In this document: piece by piece, positions 18,378 to 26,902 of the stretch
Numbering within the stretch: the stretch's first letter is position 1
How the letters are laid out: every line of letters starts with the position of its first letter
NCBI GenBank assembly: GCA_027621355.1
Contig: JAQCBZ010000002.1
Coordinates: 1-64,000 of the forward strand
From: Bacteroidota bacterium
GTDB taxonomy: Bacteria; Bacteroidota; Rhodothermia; Balneolales; Balneolaceae
DNA: 64,000 bases
Direction: 5' to 3'
The notes under the pieces: generated by a model
What the model was told of the DNA's origin: nothing
Databases searched by the model: none
The model's input: the letters and a program-made list of their open reading frames with translations, nothing else
Made by a program: the position numbers and the translations under genes

Positions 18378-18402
18378 CGATGTAGCGATAGAATCTACAT
18401 CG
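18378..18402 (+). promoter_or_regulatory. Hairpin between atpE and atpF
   Basis: CGATGTAG (18378-18385) and CTACATCG (18395-18402) form a perfect 8-base-pair stem with a 9-base loop. There is no U-run after it. It sits exactly where the transcript changes from the high-copy c subunit to the low-copy b subunit, so it may protect the atpE message from decay or cause partial read-through. Confidence 0.6.
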
Positions 18403-18427
18403 TCCACTCAATCACACGGTTGGCCTC

Positions 18428-18946
18428 ATGATGATGTCATTATTTCTTGCAGGTAGTTCACTGCTCTCGTTCAATACAGGTTTTGCCATTTGGATTCTGA
18501 TCTCTTTGATCGTTTTCCTAGGTATCATGTATAAATTTGCGCTTCCACCCATTATTAAGGGTATCGAGGAGCGTGAGCAATCGATTCAATCCTCTCTAGA
18601 TGCCGCTGAAAAAGCATTAAGAGAAGCTGAAAAGATTAGCAAGGATAATGAGGAAGTGGTCCGTGAAGCAGAACGAACAGCTCAATCCATCCGTAAAGAG
18701 GCAACTAAGGAGGTCGAAGAGTTTCGTGCTGAACGAATGGAAAAAGCGAAGGAAGAGGCCGAAAAGCTGATTGAGGATGCGAAGAAGAGCATCGACCAAG
18801 AGAAACAAAAAGCACTGCAAGAGCTACGCAAAGAGGTCACAGATTTGACAATTGAAGCGACGACTCGATTGCTTCAAAAAAATGTCGATTCTGAGACCAA
18901 CCGCAAGCTGATTGACGAAACCATTAACGACCTTTCGAAGAACTAA
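18428..18946 (+). CDS. atpF: ATP synthase subunit b
   Basis: Peripheral stalk subunit. One N-terminal membrane helix (about residues 15-37, FAIWILISLIVFLGIMYKFAL) is followed by a long charged coiled coil to the end (REAEKISKDNEEVVREAERTAQS ...). At 172 residues it is slightly longer than in E. coli (156). The ORF opens with three Met codons or near-Met codons (ATG ATG ATG), so the exact start may be one or two codons later. Its TAA shares one base with the atpH ATG. Confidence 0.95.
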   Translation: MMMSLFLAGSSLLSFNTGFAIWILISLIVFLGIMYKFALPPIIKGIEEREQSIQSSLDAAEKALREAEKISKDNEEVVREAERTAQSIRKEATKEVEEFRAERMEKAKEEAEKLIEDAKKSIDQEKQKALQELRKEVTDLTIEATTRLLQKNVDSETNRKLIDETINDLSKN

Positions 18947-19485
18947 TGAAAGTATCGGCGGCATCTTTACGGTACGCGAAGGCATGGTTAGGGTCTGTGG
19001 ACTCTTCCAAGCACGCTGTGTTGCTTGAAGATGTAGAGTCTGTGCTTTCTACATTGAAAGAATCACGTGAACTGGGTCTTTTTATCGGAAGTCCCATTCA
19101 CGAGAATAAGGTCAAAATGAGTGTGCTTAAGGAGATTTTTGAATCTCATGTTTCAGCCGACATGATGGGATTGATAGAGCTATTGGTCCAAAAGAATCGA
19201 ACGGGTTTGCTTCAAGATGTATGTCTTGCCGTCAAAAAACAGATTCGTGACGACCAAGGCATCTTGGATGTGTTCATCGATTCATCCACACCTCTGAGTG
19301 ATGAAGTACTTCGCTCGATGATTTCCTCCCTTGAAAAAGTGACCTCCAAAAACGTCGATCCCACGCTAAAAGTGGATGAGTCGTTGATTGGCGGAGTTCG
19401 CATTCAAATGGGTGATCAGGTTATCGATGGAACGTTGAAAGCTCAGCTTGAGACGCTACGATCACAATTATCACACACGGTTTAA
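18946..19485 (+). CDS. atpH: ATP synthase subunit delta
   Basis: F1 stalk protein linking the top of alpha3beta3 to the b dimer. It begins VSAASLRYAKAWLG and ends with the family block LKVDESLIGGVRIQMGDQVIDGTLKAQLETLRSQL cut as DESLIGGVRIQMGDQVIDGT (about 145-165). At 179 residues the length is normal. It overlaps atpF by one base (TAATG) and lies 44 bases ahead of atpA. Confidence 0.95.
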   Translation: MKVSAASLRYAKAWLGSVDSSKHAVLLEDVESVLSTLKESRELGLFIGSPIHENKVKMSVLKEIFESHVSADMMGLIELLVQKNRTGLLQDVCLAVKKQIRDDQGILDVFIDSSTPLSDEVLRSMISSLEKVTSKNVDPTLKVDESLIGGVRIQMGDQVIDGTLKAQLETLRSQLSHTV

Positions 19486-19529
19486 CAAGTCATGAAGAGT
19501 AGCCACATGACAAAAACAAGCATTGAATT

Positions 19530-21140
19530 ATGAGTCACGTACGACCCGATGAAGTGTCCGAAATCCTGAGAAAACAACTCTCTGGATTTGAAAAAACATC
19601 CGAAACCTACGAAGTGGGTACGGTATTAGAAGTTGGAGATGGAATTGCCCGAGTGTATGGTTTGGCAAATGTCCAGGCAGGAGAGCTTGTTGAGCTCCCA
19701 GAGTCTAAGGATGAGAATGGGCAGCCACTCCGCGGAATGGTACTGAACTTGGAAGAGGATAATGTCGGAATTGTGTTGTTTGGTTCGTCTCGCTCTGTAG
19801 AAGAGGGACATACTGTAAAGCGAACGATGAATATTGCCTCCATTCCAGTGGGCGATGGTGTATTGGGACGTGTCATCGATCCACTTGGTAATCCGATTGA
19901 TGGAAAGGGTGCTATCGCTGGTAAGCAGGTTACACTGCCTCTTGAGCGTAAAGCACCTGGAGTGATTTATCGTCAACCCGTGAATGAGCCCCTTCAAACG
20001 GGACTCAAGGCGATTGACTCGCTGATTCCCATTGGTCGTGGTCAACGTGAACTTATTATTGGTGATCGCCAAACCGGGAAAACAGCCGTAGCACTTGATA
20101 CCATTATTAATCAAAAGCAGACACAGGGGACCGATACTCCAGTGTACTGTATTTATGTCGCCGTTGGGCAGAAAGGCTCCACTGTAGCAGGTATTGTGAA
20201 TGCACTAGAGGCACATGGTGCGATGGAGTACACCACAGTAGTTAGTGCCCCAGCGAGTGCGACCGCACCCATGCGATTTGTGGCACCGTTTGCTGGAGCA
20301 GCCATTGGAGAGTATTTCCGCGACACGGGGCGTCACGCGCTCGTGATTTATGACGATTTGAGTAAGCAAGCGGTTGCCTATCGTGAGCTTTCGTTGTTGC
20401 TAAAACGCCCACCTGGACGTGAAGCGTATCCTGGAGATGTCTTCTATCTCCATAGCCGTTTACTCGAGCGCGCGGCAAAAATCAACGCCAATGATAGTGT
20501 GGCCAAGGAGATGAATAACATTCCTGAGGAGCTCAAGCCAATGGTGAAAGGGGGAGGCTCGCTGACCGCACTGCCGATTATTGAAACTCAAGCAGGTGAT
20601 GTGTCTGCGTATATTCCAACCAATGTGATTTCGATTACAGATGGACAGATCTTCCTTGATACGGATTTGTTCAACTCCGGAGTGCGACCTGCGATTGATG
20701 TGGGGATTTCGGTCAGTCGTGTAGGGGGTTCGGCTCAGGTGAAATCGATGAAGAAGCTATCTGGGACATTGAAGCTCGATTTGGCTCAGTACCGTGAGCT
20801 TGAAGCGTTTGCAAAGTTTGGTTCCGACTTAGATCCAACTACGCAACGTCAGCTCAAGCGCGGTCAACGGACGGTAGAACTCATGAAACAGGGCGAATTC
20901 CAACCATTGCCTGTGGAGCATCAAATTGCGCTTCTCAAGATTAATAACGAAGGATTACTGGACGAGTTGGCGGTTAACCAAATCCGTGAATTTGAAGCAG
21001 AATTCCTCCAGACAATCTCTTCAAAATTTGATGATGAGCTCTCGGCGCTGGCAACCTCTGGAGTCTTGGATGATAAATTAGGTGACAAGCTCATAGAGAC
21101 AGCCAAGACGCTGATTCACCAAATGACCCTCGACTCGTAA
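19530..21140 (+). CDS. atpA: ATP synthase subunit alpha
   Basis: Regulatory nucleotide-binding subunit of F1. Visible are the N-terminal b/delta-binding helix ([16 protein letters not shown]), the beta-barrel, Walker A GDRQTGKT (about residues 178-185), [18 protein letters not shown] (Walker B), and the Arg-finger region [21 protein letters not shown]. The 536 residues are slightly longer than E. coli (513). It is followed by atpG; atpD and atpC are not in the window, which is the usual Bacteroidota arrangement. Confidence 0.98.
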   Translation: MSHVRPDEVSEILRKQLSGFEKTSETYEVGTVLEVGDGIARVYGLANVQAGELVELPESKDENGQPLRGMVLNLEEDNVGIVLFGSSRSVEEGHTVKRTMNIASIPVGDGVLGRVIDPLGNPIDGKGAIAGKQVTLPLERKAPGVIYRQPVNEPLQTGLKAIDSLIPIGRGQRELIIGDRQTGKTAVALDTIINQKQTQGTDTPVYCIYVAVGQKGSTVAGIVNALEAHGAMEYTTVVSAPASATAPMRFVAPFAGAAIGEYFRDTGRHALVIYDDLSKQAVAYRELSLLLKRPPGREAYPGDVFYLHSRLLERAAKINANDSVAKEMNNIPEELKPMVKGGGSLTALPIIETQAGDVSAYIPTNVISITDGQIFLDTDLFNSGVRPAIDVGISVSRVGGSAQVKSMKKLSGTLKLDLAQYRELEAFAKFGSDLDPTTQRQLKRGQRTVELMKQGEFQPLPVEHQIALLKINNEGLLDELAVNQIREFEAEFLQTISSKFDDELSALATSGVLDDKLGDKLIETAKTLIHQMTLDS

Positions 21141-21157
21141 GCGTTCGCCTAAACGAT

Positions 21158-22066
21158 ATGCCCAATTTAAGAGACATACGGACGCGAATTTCTTCGATCG
21201 ATAATACGCAGCAGATTACCAAAGCAATGAAGATGGTTGCTGCAGCGAAGCTCCGCAAAGCGCAGAATCGGATGTTGGAAAATCGTCCATACTCTCGCAT
21301 GTTGAAGCAAGTCCTTGCGCGAGTGGCCGAAGCTATGCGTGATGAGTTTGACGATGAGCTTACTGTGCCATTGTTTCGTCAGCCCGATGGGGTTAAAAAA
21401 GCAGTCATCTTGGTGGTGGGATCCGATCGTGGTCTTTGTGGAGGATTCAATACCAATCTCTTCAAGGTCGTTGAAAAACGAATTCAAGAGGAATTTAGTG
21501 ATCTGCATGCCTCGGGCAATCTAGAGCTCGTCTGTATCGGTCGCAAAGCGTGTCAATATTTCCCGAAACGGGGATACAATGTGGTGCAAGAGGTGCCTGG
21601 GTTCTTTGATCGACTCGATTTTGCAGAATCAGCCTCCATTATGAAGGATCAAGCGGCTCGGTTTATTTCCGGTGAGGTCGATGCTGTCCATGTGGCCTAC
21701 AATGAATTTAAATCGGTGATCTCTCAGAACCGAGTAGTGGACACAGTGTTGCCAATTCAACCAGACGCTTTTGAAGGGGAAGACGAAGAGGAACAAGCTA
21801 CACGTGAGTTTATCATTGAGCCGAGTGCAGAAGTGTTGTTTGATCGTCTATTGCCTAAATACTTGAATATTCAGCTTTGGCGTGCCATTCTTGAATCTAA
21901 TGCGAGTGAACAGGGAGCTCGGATGGCAGCCATGGACAATGCGACTGAAAATGCAAAAGAGCTTCAACGCACATTGAAATTGAAGTACAACCAAGCACGT
22001 CAAAGTGCCATTACAACAGAGATTTCAGAGATTGTCTCAGGTGCCTCGGCGCTTGGCAATGTCTAA
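21158..22066 (+). CDS. atpG: ATP synthase subunit gamma
   Basis: Central rotor shaft of F1. N-terminal coiled-coil RDIRTRISSIDNTQQITKAMKMVAAAKLRKAQ and C-terminal ENAKELQRTLKLKYNQARQSAITTEISEIVSGA are intact, with the globular middle SDRGLCGGFNTNL between them. At 302 residues it is longer than E. coli (287), partly from an acidic stretch (FEGEDEEEQATREF). Last gene of the cluster; a tRNA gene follows after about 66 bases. Confidence 0.97.
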   Translation: MPNLRDIRTRISSIDNTQQITKAMKMVAAAKLRKAQNRMLENRPYSRMLKQVLARVAEAMRDEFDDELTVPLFRQPDGVKKAVILVVGSDRGLCGGFNTNLFKVVEKRIQEEFSDLHASGNLELVCIGRKACQYFPKRGYNVVQEVPGFFDRLDFAESASIMKDQAARFISGEVDAVHVAYNEFKSVISQNRVVDTVLPIQPDAFEGEDEEEQATREFIIEPSAEVLFDRLLPKYLNIQLWRAILESNASEQGARMAAMDNATENAKELQRTLKLKYNQARQSAITTEISEIVSGASALGNV

Positions 22067-22070
22067 AAGG

Positions 22071-22097
22071 TTTGTCTAAAAAAATCTCGTATCTTTG
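22071..22097 (+). promoter_or_regulatory. Promoter of tRNA-Ser
   Basis: A perfect -10 box TATCTTTG lies at 22090-22097 and TTTG at 22071-22074, but the 15-base spacing is shorter than the usual 17-23. Predicted start near 22104, about 29 bases before the tRNA. Confidence 0.5.
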
Positions 22098-22132
22098 TGA
22101 TTCGCTAAACGACAGCGATCCAGTATGGTTTA

Positions 22133-22220
22133 GGAGGGATGGCAGAGTGGTCGAATGCGGCGGTCTTGAAAACCGTTGAGGCGCAAGTCTCCGGGGGTTC
22201 GAATCCCTCTCCCTCCGCCA
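22133..22220 (+). tRNA. tRNA-Ser (anticodon TGA)
   Basis: The acceptor stem is GGAGGGA (22133-22139) with TCCCTCC, followed by discriminator G and an encoded CCA (22218-22220). The anticodon stem GCGGT/ACCGT holds the loop CTTGAAA, so the anticodon is TGA (22167-22169) and reads UCA and other UCN serine codons. A long variable arm as in all tRNA-Ser is present, and the T-loop is TTCGAAT. Its 3' end is 2 bases from the stop codon of the convergent hisI. Confidence 0.97.
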
Positions 22221-22222
22221 AC

Positions 22223-22531
22223 CTAGCCATGCACATCGAAGCAACTCTCGCTCCCTGTGTGGCACACAGGCCCAGAGGCCACGACTCTCACTAGCAACGA
22301 ATCCGCATCACAATCGGGTGCTACACTTACCACGGAGAGTTGATTCCCTGAGGTTTCACCCTTCGTCCATAACCGCTGCTTGGAGCGTGAGTAAAAGGTG
22401 ACTATCCCCTCGAGCATCGTTTTTTCGTATGCTTCCTGATTCATAAATCCAACCATGAGTACTTTGTGGGTTGCATCATCTTGGATCACAACAGGAAGGA
22501 GCCCATCCATTTTGTCGAAGTCAAGTGTCAT
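22223..22531 (-). CDS. hisI: Phosphoribosyl-AMP cyclohydrolase (HisI only)
   Basis: Opens the adenine ring of PR-AMP, the third step of histidine synthesis. The 102 residues hold only the HisI domain: [41 protein letters not shown], the Zn-binding [11 protein letters not shown], and the terminal CHTGSESCF. In many relatives the gene continues into a HisE pyrophosphohydrolase domain; here it stops right after HisI, 2 bases from the end of the tRNA-Ser gene. HisE must therefore be elsewhere. Last gene of the his operon, overlapping hisF by 4 bases. Confidence 0.95.
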   Translation of the reverse strand: MTLDFDKMDGLLPVVIQDDATHKVLMVGFMNQEAYEKTMLEGIVTFYSRSKQRLWTKGETSGNQLSVVSVAPDCDADSLLVRVVASGPVCHTGSESCFDVHG

Positions 22532-23289
22532 CGAATTGGAAATCCTTTGGTTTTGAGAAACTGTTTTAAGGTAGGGATTTCAAGCTCACCAAAATGAAAA
22601 AGGCTTGCTGCCAACGCTGCGTCGGCCCGTCCCTCATCAAAGACCTCTGCAAAATGCTCTGGGGTCCCCGCCCCGCCTGAAGCAATGATTGGAATAGAGA
22701 CTTTTTGGCGTAGAGATTGCAAAAAACCGATGTCATATCCCGATTTGGTGCCATCATGATCCATGGATGTGCATAATAGCTCCCCAGCCCCGCGACGCTC
22801 TGCTTCCTGGGCCCATTCAAAGGCATCCAATTCGGTCTGAGTGCGTCCTCCATCCACCACGATAGTCCACGAAAAGGCCTCCTCTGGATTCCGCTTGACA
22901 TCCATGGCGACGACCACACATTGCTCTCCCAATTTATCGGCCAGCTCAGAAATGAGCTCTGGTCGACGTACAGCCGCAGAGTTTACACTTATTTTGTCTG
23001 CCCCAGCGTCGAGCAAGCGTTTGGCATCCTCTACACTTTGTATGCCACCGCCCACGGTGAAAGGAATTTGAATCGTCTCGGCGATTCGTGCCACCAACTC
23101 TGCTAAGGTTTTACGCCCTTCCACTGTGGCGCTAATATCTAAAAAGACTAGCTCATCCGCACCAGCAAGACTGTATGCTTGAGCCTGCTCCACTGGATCG
23201 CCTGCATCTTGAATATCTACAAAGCGAATCCCTTTGACTGTACGTCCATCTTTAATATCAAGGCAGGGGATGATCCGTTTTTTTAGCAT
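22528..23289 (-). CDS. hisF: Imidazole glycerol phosphate synthase, cyclase subunit
   Basis: TIM-barrel half of the HisFH synthase, turning PRFAR and ammonia into imidazole glycerol phosphate and [21 protein letters not shown] has the catalytic Asp (about 11), and [10 protein letters not shown] has the second (about 130). Phosphate-binding [28 protein letters not shown] and [17 protein letters not shown] are cut-outs of the family pattern. Length 253, normal. It works with HisH two genes upstream in the operon. Confidence 0.97.
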   Translation of the reverse strand: MLKKRIIPCLDIKDGRTVKGIRFVDIQDAGDPVEQAQAYSLAGADELVFLDISATVEGRKTLAELVARIAETIQIPFTVGGGIQSVEDAKRLLDAGADKISVNSAAVRRPELISELADKLGEQCVVVAMDVKRNPEEAFSWTIVVDGGRTQTELDAFEWAQEAERRGAGELLCTSMDHDGTKSGYDIGFLQSLRQKVSIPIIASGGAGTPEHFAEVFDEGRADAALAASLFHFGELEIPTLKQFLKTKGFPIR

Positions 23290-23293
23290 AATG

Positions 23294-24037
23294 TCAGCTG
23301 CTGTCGTTGTCTAGTGTCTCGAAACCGACAATTTCCTCAAGAGAAAGATGCCCTTCGTAGTATGCCTTGCCTATCACCACCGCAGCGCATCCAATCGCTT
23401 GGCATGACTCTAAATCAGCGATACCAGATATTCCTCCGCTCGCGATGAGGTCGAGCCCATCACCTCGAAACTGAGCCAGAAGGCTTTTGTACAGCTCAAT
23501 TGATGGACCTTGCAACATCCCATCTCGCCCAATATCTGTCACGACCATCCGGCAAACTCCAGCGTCCAAATAGGTACGAATGTGTTCGGTAAGTGTCACA
23601 TTTGAGGTTTGTGTCCAACCTTTTGTTGCGACATAGCCATCGCGTGCATCGGCACTCAGTAGGATTCGATCTGCACCAATGGTTTCAATCACTTGCTTAA
23701 CCCACGATGGGTCAGTGACCGCTTTGGAGCCAATACCGACCCAAGAAGCTCCAGCATGAATGGCATCCTCAATGTGCCCGATTTCACTGAGACCCCCACT
23801 AAAATCAATGGTTAGAGAGGTTTTCTGGGCAATCTCTTCCAACACGCTCATGTGCTGAACTATTCCCATACGAGCGCCTTCCAAGTCTACAAGATGTAGA
23901 TGTGTACAGCCTGCATCCTCAAAGGTTTTGGCTAACACCACAGGGTCCTCGGCATAGATCTTTGCCGAATCGTAGGCTCCCTGAGTTAACCGAACAGCTT
24001 TACCCTCTTGTAGATCGATAGCTGGAATGCAGATCAT
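23294..24037 (-). CDS. hisA: ProFAR isomerase
   Basis: Isomerises ProFAR to PRFAR by an Amadori rearrangement. The TIM barrel is homologous to HisF. The N-terminal [18 protein letters not shown] has the catalytic Asp near 8, [16 protein letters not shown] has the second (about 129), and [12 protein letters not shown] and LIASGGISG bind phosphate. Length 247, normal. The start shares one base with the hisH stop, and hisF follows after 4 bases. Confidence 0.97.
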   Translation of the reverse strand: MICIPAIDLQEGKAVRLTQGAYDSAKIYAEDPVVLAKTFEDAGCTHLHLVDLEGARMGIVQHMSVLEEIAQKTSLTIDFSGGLSEIGHIEDAIHAGASWVGIGSKAVTDPSWVKQVIETIGADRILLSADARDGYVATKGWTQTSNVTLTEHIRTYLDAGVCRMVVTDIGRDGMLQGPSIELYKSLLAQFRGDGLDLIASGGISGIADLESCQAIGCAAVVIGKAYYEGHLSLEEIVGFETLDNDSS

Positions 24038-24630
24038 CAGTGTAGGTCCAAAAAGTTTTGAAGGATTTTTAGTCCAACATCGCCAGACTTTTCTGGATGA
24101 AACTGTACACCAAAGTAGTTGTCATGCCTAATGGCAGCAGCAAACTCCACACCATAGTGACTTACAACATCCGTAGCATCATCCACTTCTGCATAATAGG
24201 AGTGGACAAAGTAGACATTATCCTCAAGTGAGATTCCTTTGAACAGTGGACTACGCGGACGAATAGACTCAAAATGATTCCAGCCCATGTGGGGGACAGG
24301 CCGAGAGGCATCCTCCTCAAAACGTACCACTTTCGTCGGCACAATACCCAGTCCTGTTGTATGACCTTCCTCTGTATAGGCACACATCAGCTGCATTCCC
24401 AAACAGATTCCCAGAAAGGGCGCTTTGATGTCACGAAGAGGTGCTTCAAGTCCCTGGGCTTGTAATGTATCCATTGCAGAGCGTGCATGGCCTACGCCTG
24501 GGAAAAGCACACGATCTGCCGATAACAACACTTCCGCATCCGAAGTCAAGGTCGCTTCTACACCTAGACGCTTCAGTGCATTGAGCACAGACCGGGTATT
24601 GCCTGCATCATAATCAACCAGAGCAATCAC
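24037..24630 (-). CDS. hisH: Imidazole glycerol phosphate synthase, glutaminase subunit
   Basis: Class I glutamine amidotransferase that delivers ammonia to HisF. The nucleophile motif is FLGICLGMQLM (Cys about 79), and FGVQFHPEKSG carries the catalytic His and Glu near 180. It begins IALVDYDAGNTRSVLNALKRLG. Length 197, normal. It overlaps hisB by 4 bases and hisA by 1, so HisB, HisH, HisA and HisF are translationally linked. Confidence 0.97.
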   Translation of the reverse strand: MIALVDYDAGNTRSVLNALKRLGVEATLTSDAEVLLSADRVLFPGVGHARSAMDTLQAQGLEAPLRDIKAPFLGICLGMQLMCAYTEEGHTTGLGIVPTKVVRFEEDASRPVPHMGWNHFESIRPRSPLFKGISLEDNVYFVHSYYAEVDDATDVVSHYGVEFAAAIRHDNYFGVQFHPEKSGDVGLKILQNFLDLH

Positions 24631-25727
24631 AGAGTCCCTTTGGATGAAGGGGTAACACCTGCTCGACCCGATTTTGCCACCGCTTGTTGAAGGGCTTTGG
24701 CAACGGCTTTAAAAACAGCCTCGGCAATGTGGTGATTGTTTTCACCCTTCGCTGTGATATGCAAGGTGCAGCGAGCCTGATCGGCAAACGAGCGAAAGAA
24801 ATGAGCAAACATTTCCGTAGGGACATCGCCTATCATCTCTCGGTCGAAGGAGACGTTCCATTCAAGATGGGGGCGCCCACTAAAATCAAGCGAAACAGAG
24901 GCTTCGGATTCATCCATGGGTACCATAAATCCATACCGTCCAATCCCTTTTTTCTCGCCGAGGGCATCACTGAACGCTTTCCCAAGAGCTAAACCAGTAT
25001 CCTCAATGGTATGATGCTCATCCACTTGAAGGTCTCCATCCACAGCAAGCTCAATATCTAATCCACCATGAACACACCATTGCTCCAGCATATGATCCAA
25101 AAATCCGAGCCCTGTGGAGATGTCATGCTTCCCTGTGCCATCCAGAGCCAACGTTCCTGAGATCTTTGTCTCTTTGGTTTCACGCTCTATCGCTACTTTT
25201 CTGGGCTGGCCCAGGACAAAATCAGCGAGCTCATGCCAATCTTCGGTTGTGAGGGCTGCCTTAGGGTGTGACTTGGATTTAGGCGCGATGAAAATCCCTC
25301 GACATCCCATGTTCTCGGCAAGCTCAAGATCGCTGACACGATCCCCAACCATAAAAGAACGAGACATGTCAGCCAAGCCATTCATATAATGGGTTACAAG
25401 CCCAGTGCCAGGCTTACGAGTCGATTTCCCTTCACGTTCATACGTTGTGTCGATCAACACTTCCCGAAACGTAATCCCTTCCCCCTCCAAAATTTGCATC
25501 AGCTTTTCATGATAGGGGTAGAACGTCTCATCTGGAAACTCCTCTGTTCCCAATCCATCTTGATTGCTCACAATCACCAGGTCATAATCCCCTTCCTGCA
25601 CAATCCTGCGCAATGCAGAGATAGCCCCAGGGAGAATGATGAATTTATCGAGCGCATTAATTTTGCCATCTGGCACTTCAGAAATAATGGTGCCATCACG
25701 ATCTAAAAAGAGAATAGGTTTAGCCAT
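24627..25727 (-). CDS. hisB: Bifunctional histidinol phosphatase / IGP dehydratase
   Basis: Two activities of histidine synthesis in one chain of 366 residues. The N-terminal HAD phosphatase (about 1-170) begins PILFLDRDGTII with the nucleophile Asp and has VSNQDG and GDRVSDLELAE. The C-terminal dehydratase (about 175-366) begins RETKETKISGTLALDG and has the metal-binding HHTIEDTGLALG and the NNHHIAEAVFKA motif. This fused form is known from Bacteroidota and enteric bacteria. The gap to hisC holds two hairpin repeats, the only real gap in the operon besides hisG/hisD. Confidence 0.97.
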   Translation of the reverse strand: MAKPILFLDRDGTIISEVPDGKINALDKFIILPGAISALRRIVQEGDYDLVIVSNQDGLGTEEFPDETFYPYHEKLMQILEGEGITFREVLIDTTYEREGKSTRKPGTGLVTHYMNGLADMSRSFMVGDRVSDLELAENMGCRGIFIAPKSKSHPKAALTTEDWHELADFVLGQPRKVAIERETKETKISGTLALDGTGKHDISTGLGFLDHMLEQWCVHGGLDIELAVDGDLQVDEHHTIEDTGLALGKAFSDALGEKKGIGRYGFMVPMDESEASVSLDFSGRPHLEWNVSFDREMIGDVPTEMFAHFFRSFADQARCTLHITAKGENNHHIAEAVFKAVAKALQQAVAKSGRAGVTPSSKGTL

Positions 25728-25754
25728 GGATTAGGTGAGGTTAATGGTTGATTC

Positions 25755-25808
25755 GTGCACCTCATGTGCACAGTAGATTACATGCACCTCATGTGCATAG
25801 AATATTAC
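25755..25808 (-). repeat. Two 27-base tandem repeats between hisC and hisB
   Basis: Two imperfect 27-base units (25755-25781 and 25782-25808) share the core TGCACCTCATGTGCA (25756-25770 and 25783-25797). Each core is a hairpin with the 5-base-pair stem TGCAC/GTGCA and a 5-base loop. The second unit contains the hisC stop codon. In the his transcript the two hairpins follow each other about 30 bases before the hisB start. Confidence 0.9.
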
Positions 25809-26902
25809 GGTTTAAAGCGTTTACAAGCATCTAAGAACGAACTGTTTTCATCGGTTGTGCCTAGCGTGACACGCAAGGCATTCGGCACATCTCGACGACG
25901 ATCTCGAATGACAATCCCATGTTGGGTGAGCCAATCATAAAGCTGGCCAGCAGCCTCGTGCTGAAACAAAATGAAGTTTGCGTCAGACTCAAATACATGT
26001 TGCACACCTTGAATCTTGGGGAGATCCTCCAAGAGTCGTCGCTTCTCTGCCAGCGTGAAAGCCACTGTTTTTTGTAAAACAGAAGGATCTTCTAGTGCCT
26101 CCAAAGCCAAGGTTTGCACAGGCTCTGCTATAGAGTAGGGGGGCTTTATCTTATCGAACCACGCTACAACGTCGGGGTGCGCAATAGCCCATCCCACGCG
26201 CAAGGCTGCTTGACCCCAGGCTTTACTCAGCGTTTGCATGACCACCAGGGTTGGCATGTCTTCCCAGAATAATTCTCGAGCCATAGAAGGTCCGGGGGCA
26301 TAATCGATGTAGGCTTCATCCAATAACATCATGACCCCTTGCGCTGCAGCTACCTCTGCAAGAGCACGACACTGCTGCAAAGACCATTGGGATCCGGTCG
26401 GATTATTCGGTGAGCAGACATACAAGACCCGTATAGACGGATCCTTCCTCATCGTTTCGATCAGGTCTTCAACACGCAGTCCATAGTCGGGCGTCATTAA
26501 AGGGATATCTACACACTCAACACCATGAATCGCCGCATTCACAGCCATCATACCATAGGTTGGTGAGCTCAGAAGGATTTTGCTTGAGCCTGGTTCACAC
26601 GTCAATCGAATGAGTAAATCGATCACTTCATCAGAGCCATGCCCAACAAATACAGCTTGATCTGACACTCCTTTTAACGAGGCAATGCGCTGCCGTAACG
26701 CAGATGAAAATGGATCTGGATATCGGCTGTAAGCCCCTTGGTGAGCTCCTCCCCATCCATTTTCATTGGCATCCAACCATACAGAGGCTTGCCCTTCAAA
26801 CTCTTGGCGAGCATTACGATATGGTTTCAACGAGAGTAAGTGCTGCCGGATTGGGAAGCGTGAACCATCATTCCCTTGCGCGAACCGCTCCTCATCCATC
26901 AC
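25805..26902 (-). CDS. hisC: Histidinol-phosphate aminotransferase
   Basis: PLP enzyme that transaminates imidazole acetol phosphate. Visible are WLDANENGWGG, the FVGHGSDEVIDLLIR block, SPTYGMM, CSPNNPTG, and the PLP-binding TLSKAWGQAALRVGWA with the Schiff-base Lys (near residue 226). The C-terminal IVIRDRRRDVPNALRVTLGT matches HisC. At 365 residues the length is normal. It overlaps hisD by 11 bases. The frame begins with the ATG at 26902; an in-frame Met follows at residue 2. Confidence 0.95.
   Translation of the reverse strand: MMDEERFAQGNDGSRFPIRQHLLSLKPYRNARQEFEGQASVWLDANENGWGGAHQGAYSRYPDPFSSALRQRIASLKGVSDQAVFVGHGSDEVIDLLIRLTCEPGSSKILLSSPTYGMMAVNAAIHGVECVDIPLMTPDYGLRVEDLIETMRKDPSIRVLYVCSPNNPTGSQWSLQQCRALAEVAAAQGVMMLLDEAYIDYAPGPSMARELFWEDMPTLVVMQTLSKAWGQAALRVGWAIAHPDVVAWFDKIKPPYSIAEPVQTLALEALEDPSVLQKTVAFTLAEKRRLLEDLPKIQGVQHVFESDANFILFQHEAAGQLYDWLTQHGIVIRDRRRDVPNALRVTLGTTDENSSFLDACKRFKP

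Noticed and set aside
25755..25940. Short ORF running through the his repeats (plus strand)
   Set aside because: Its repeated MHLMC words are only the translation of the 27-base repeats opposite to hisC.
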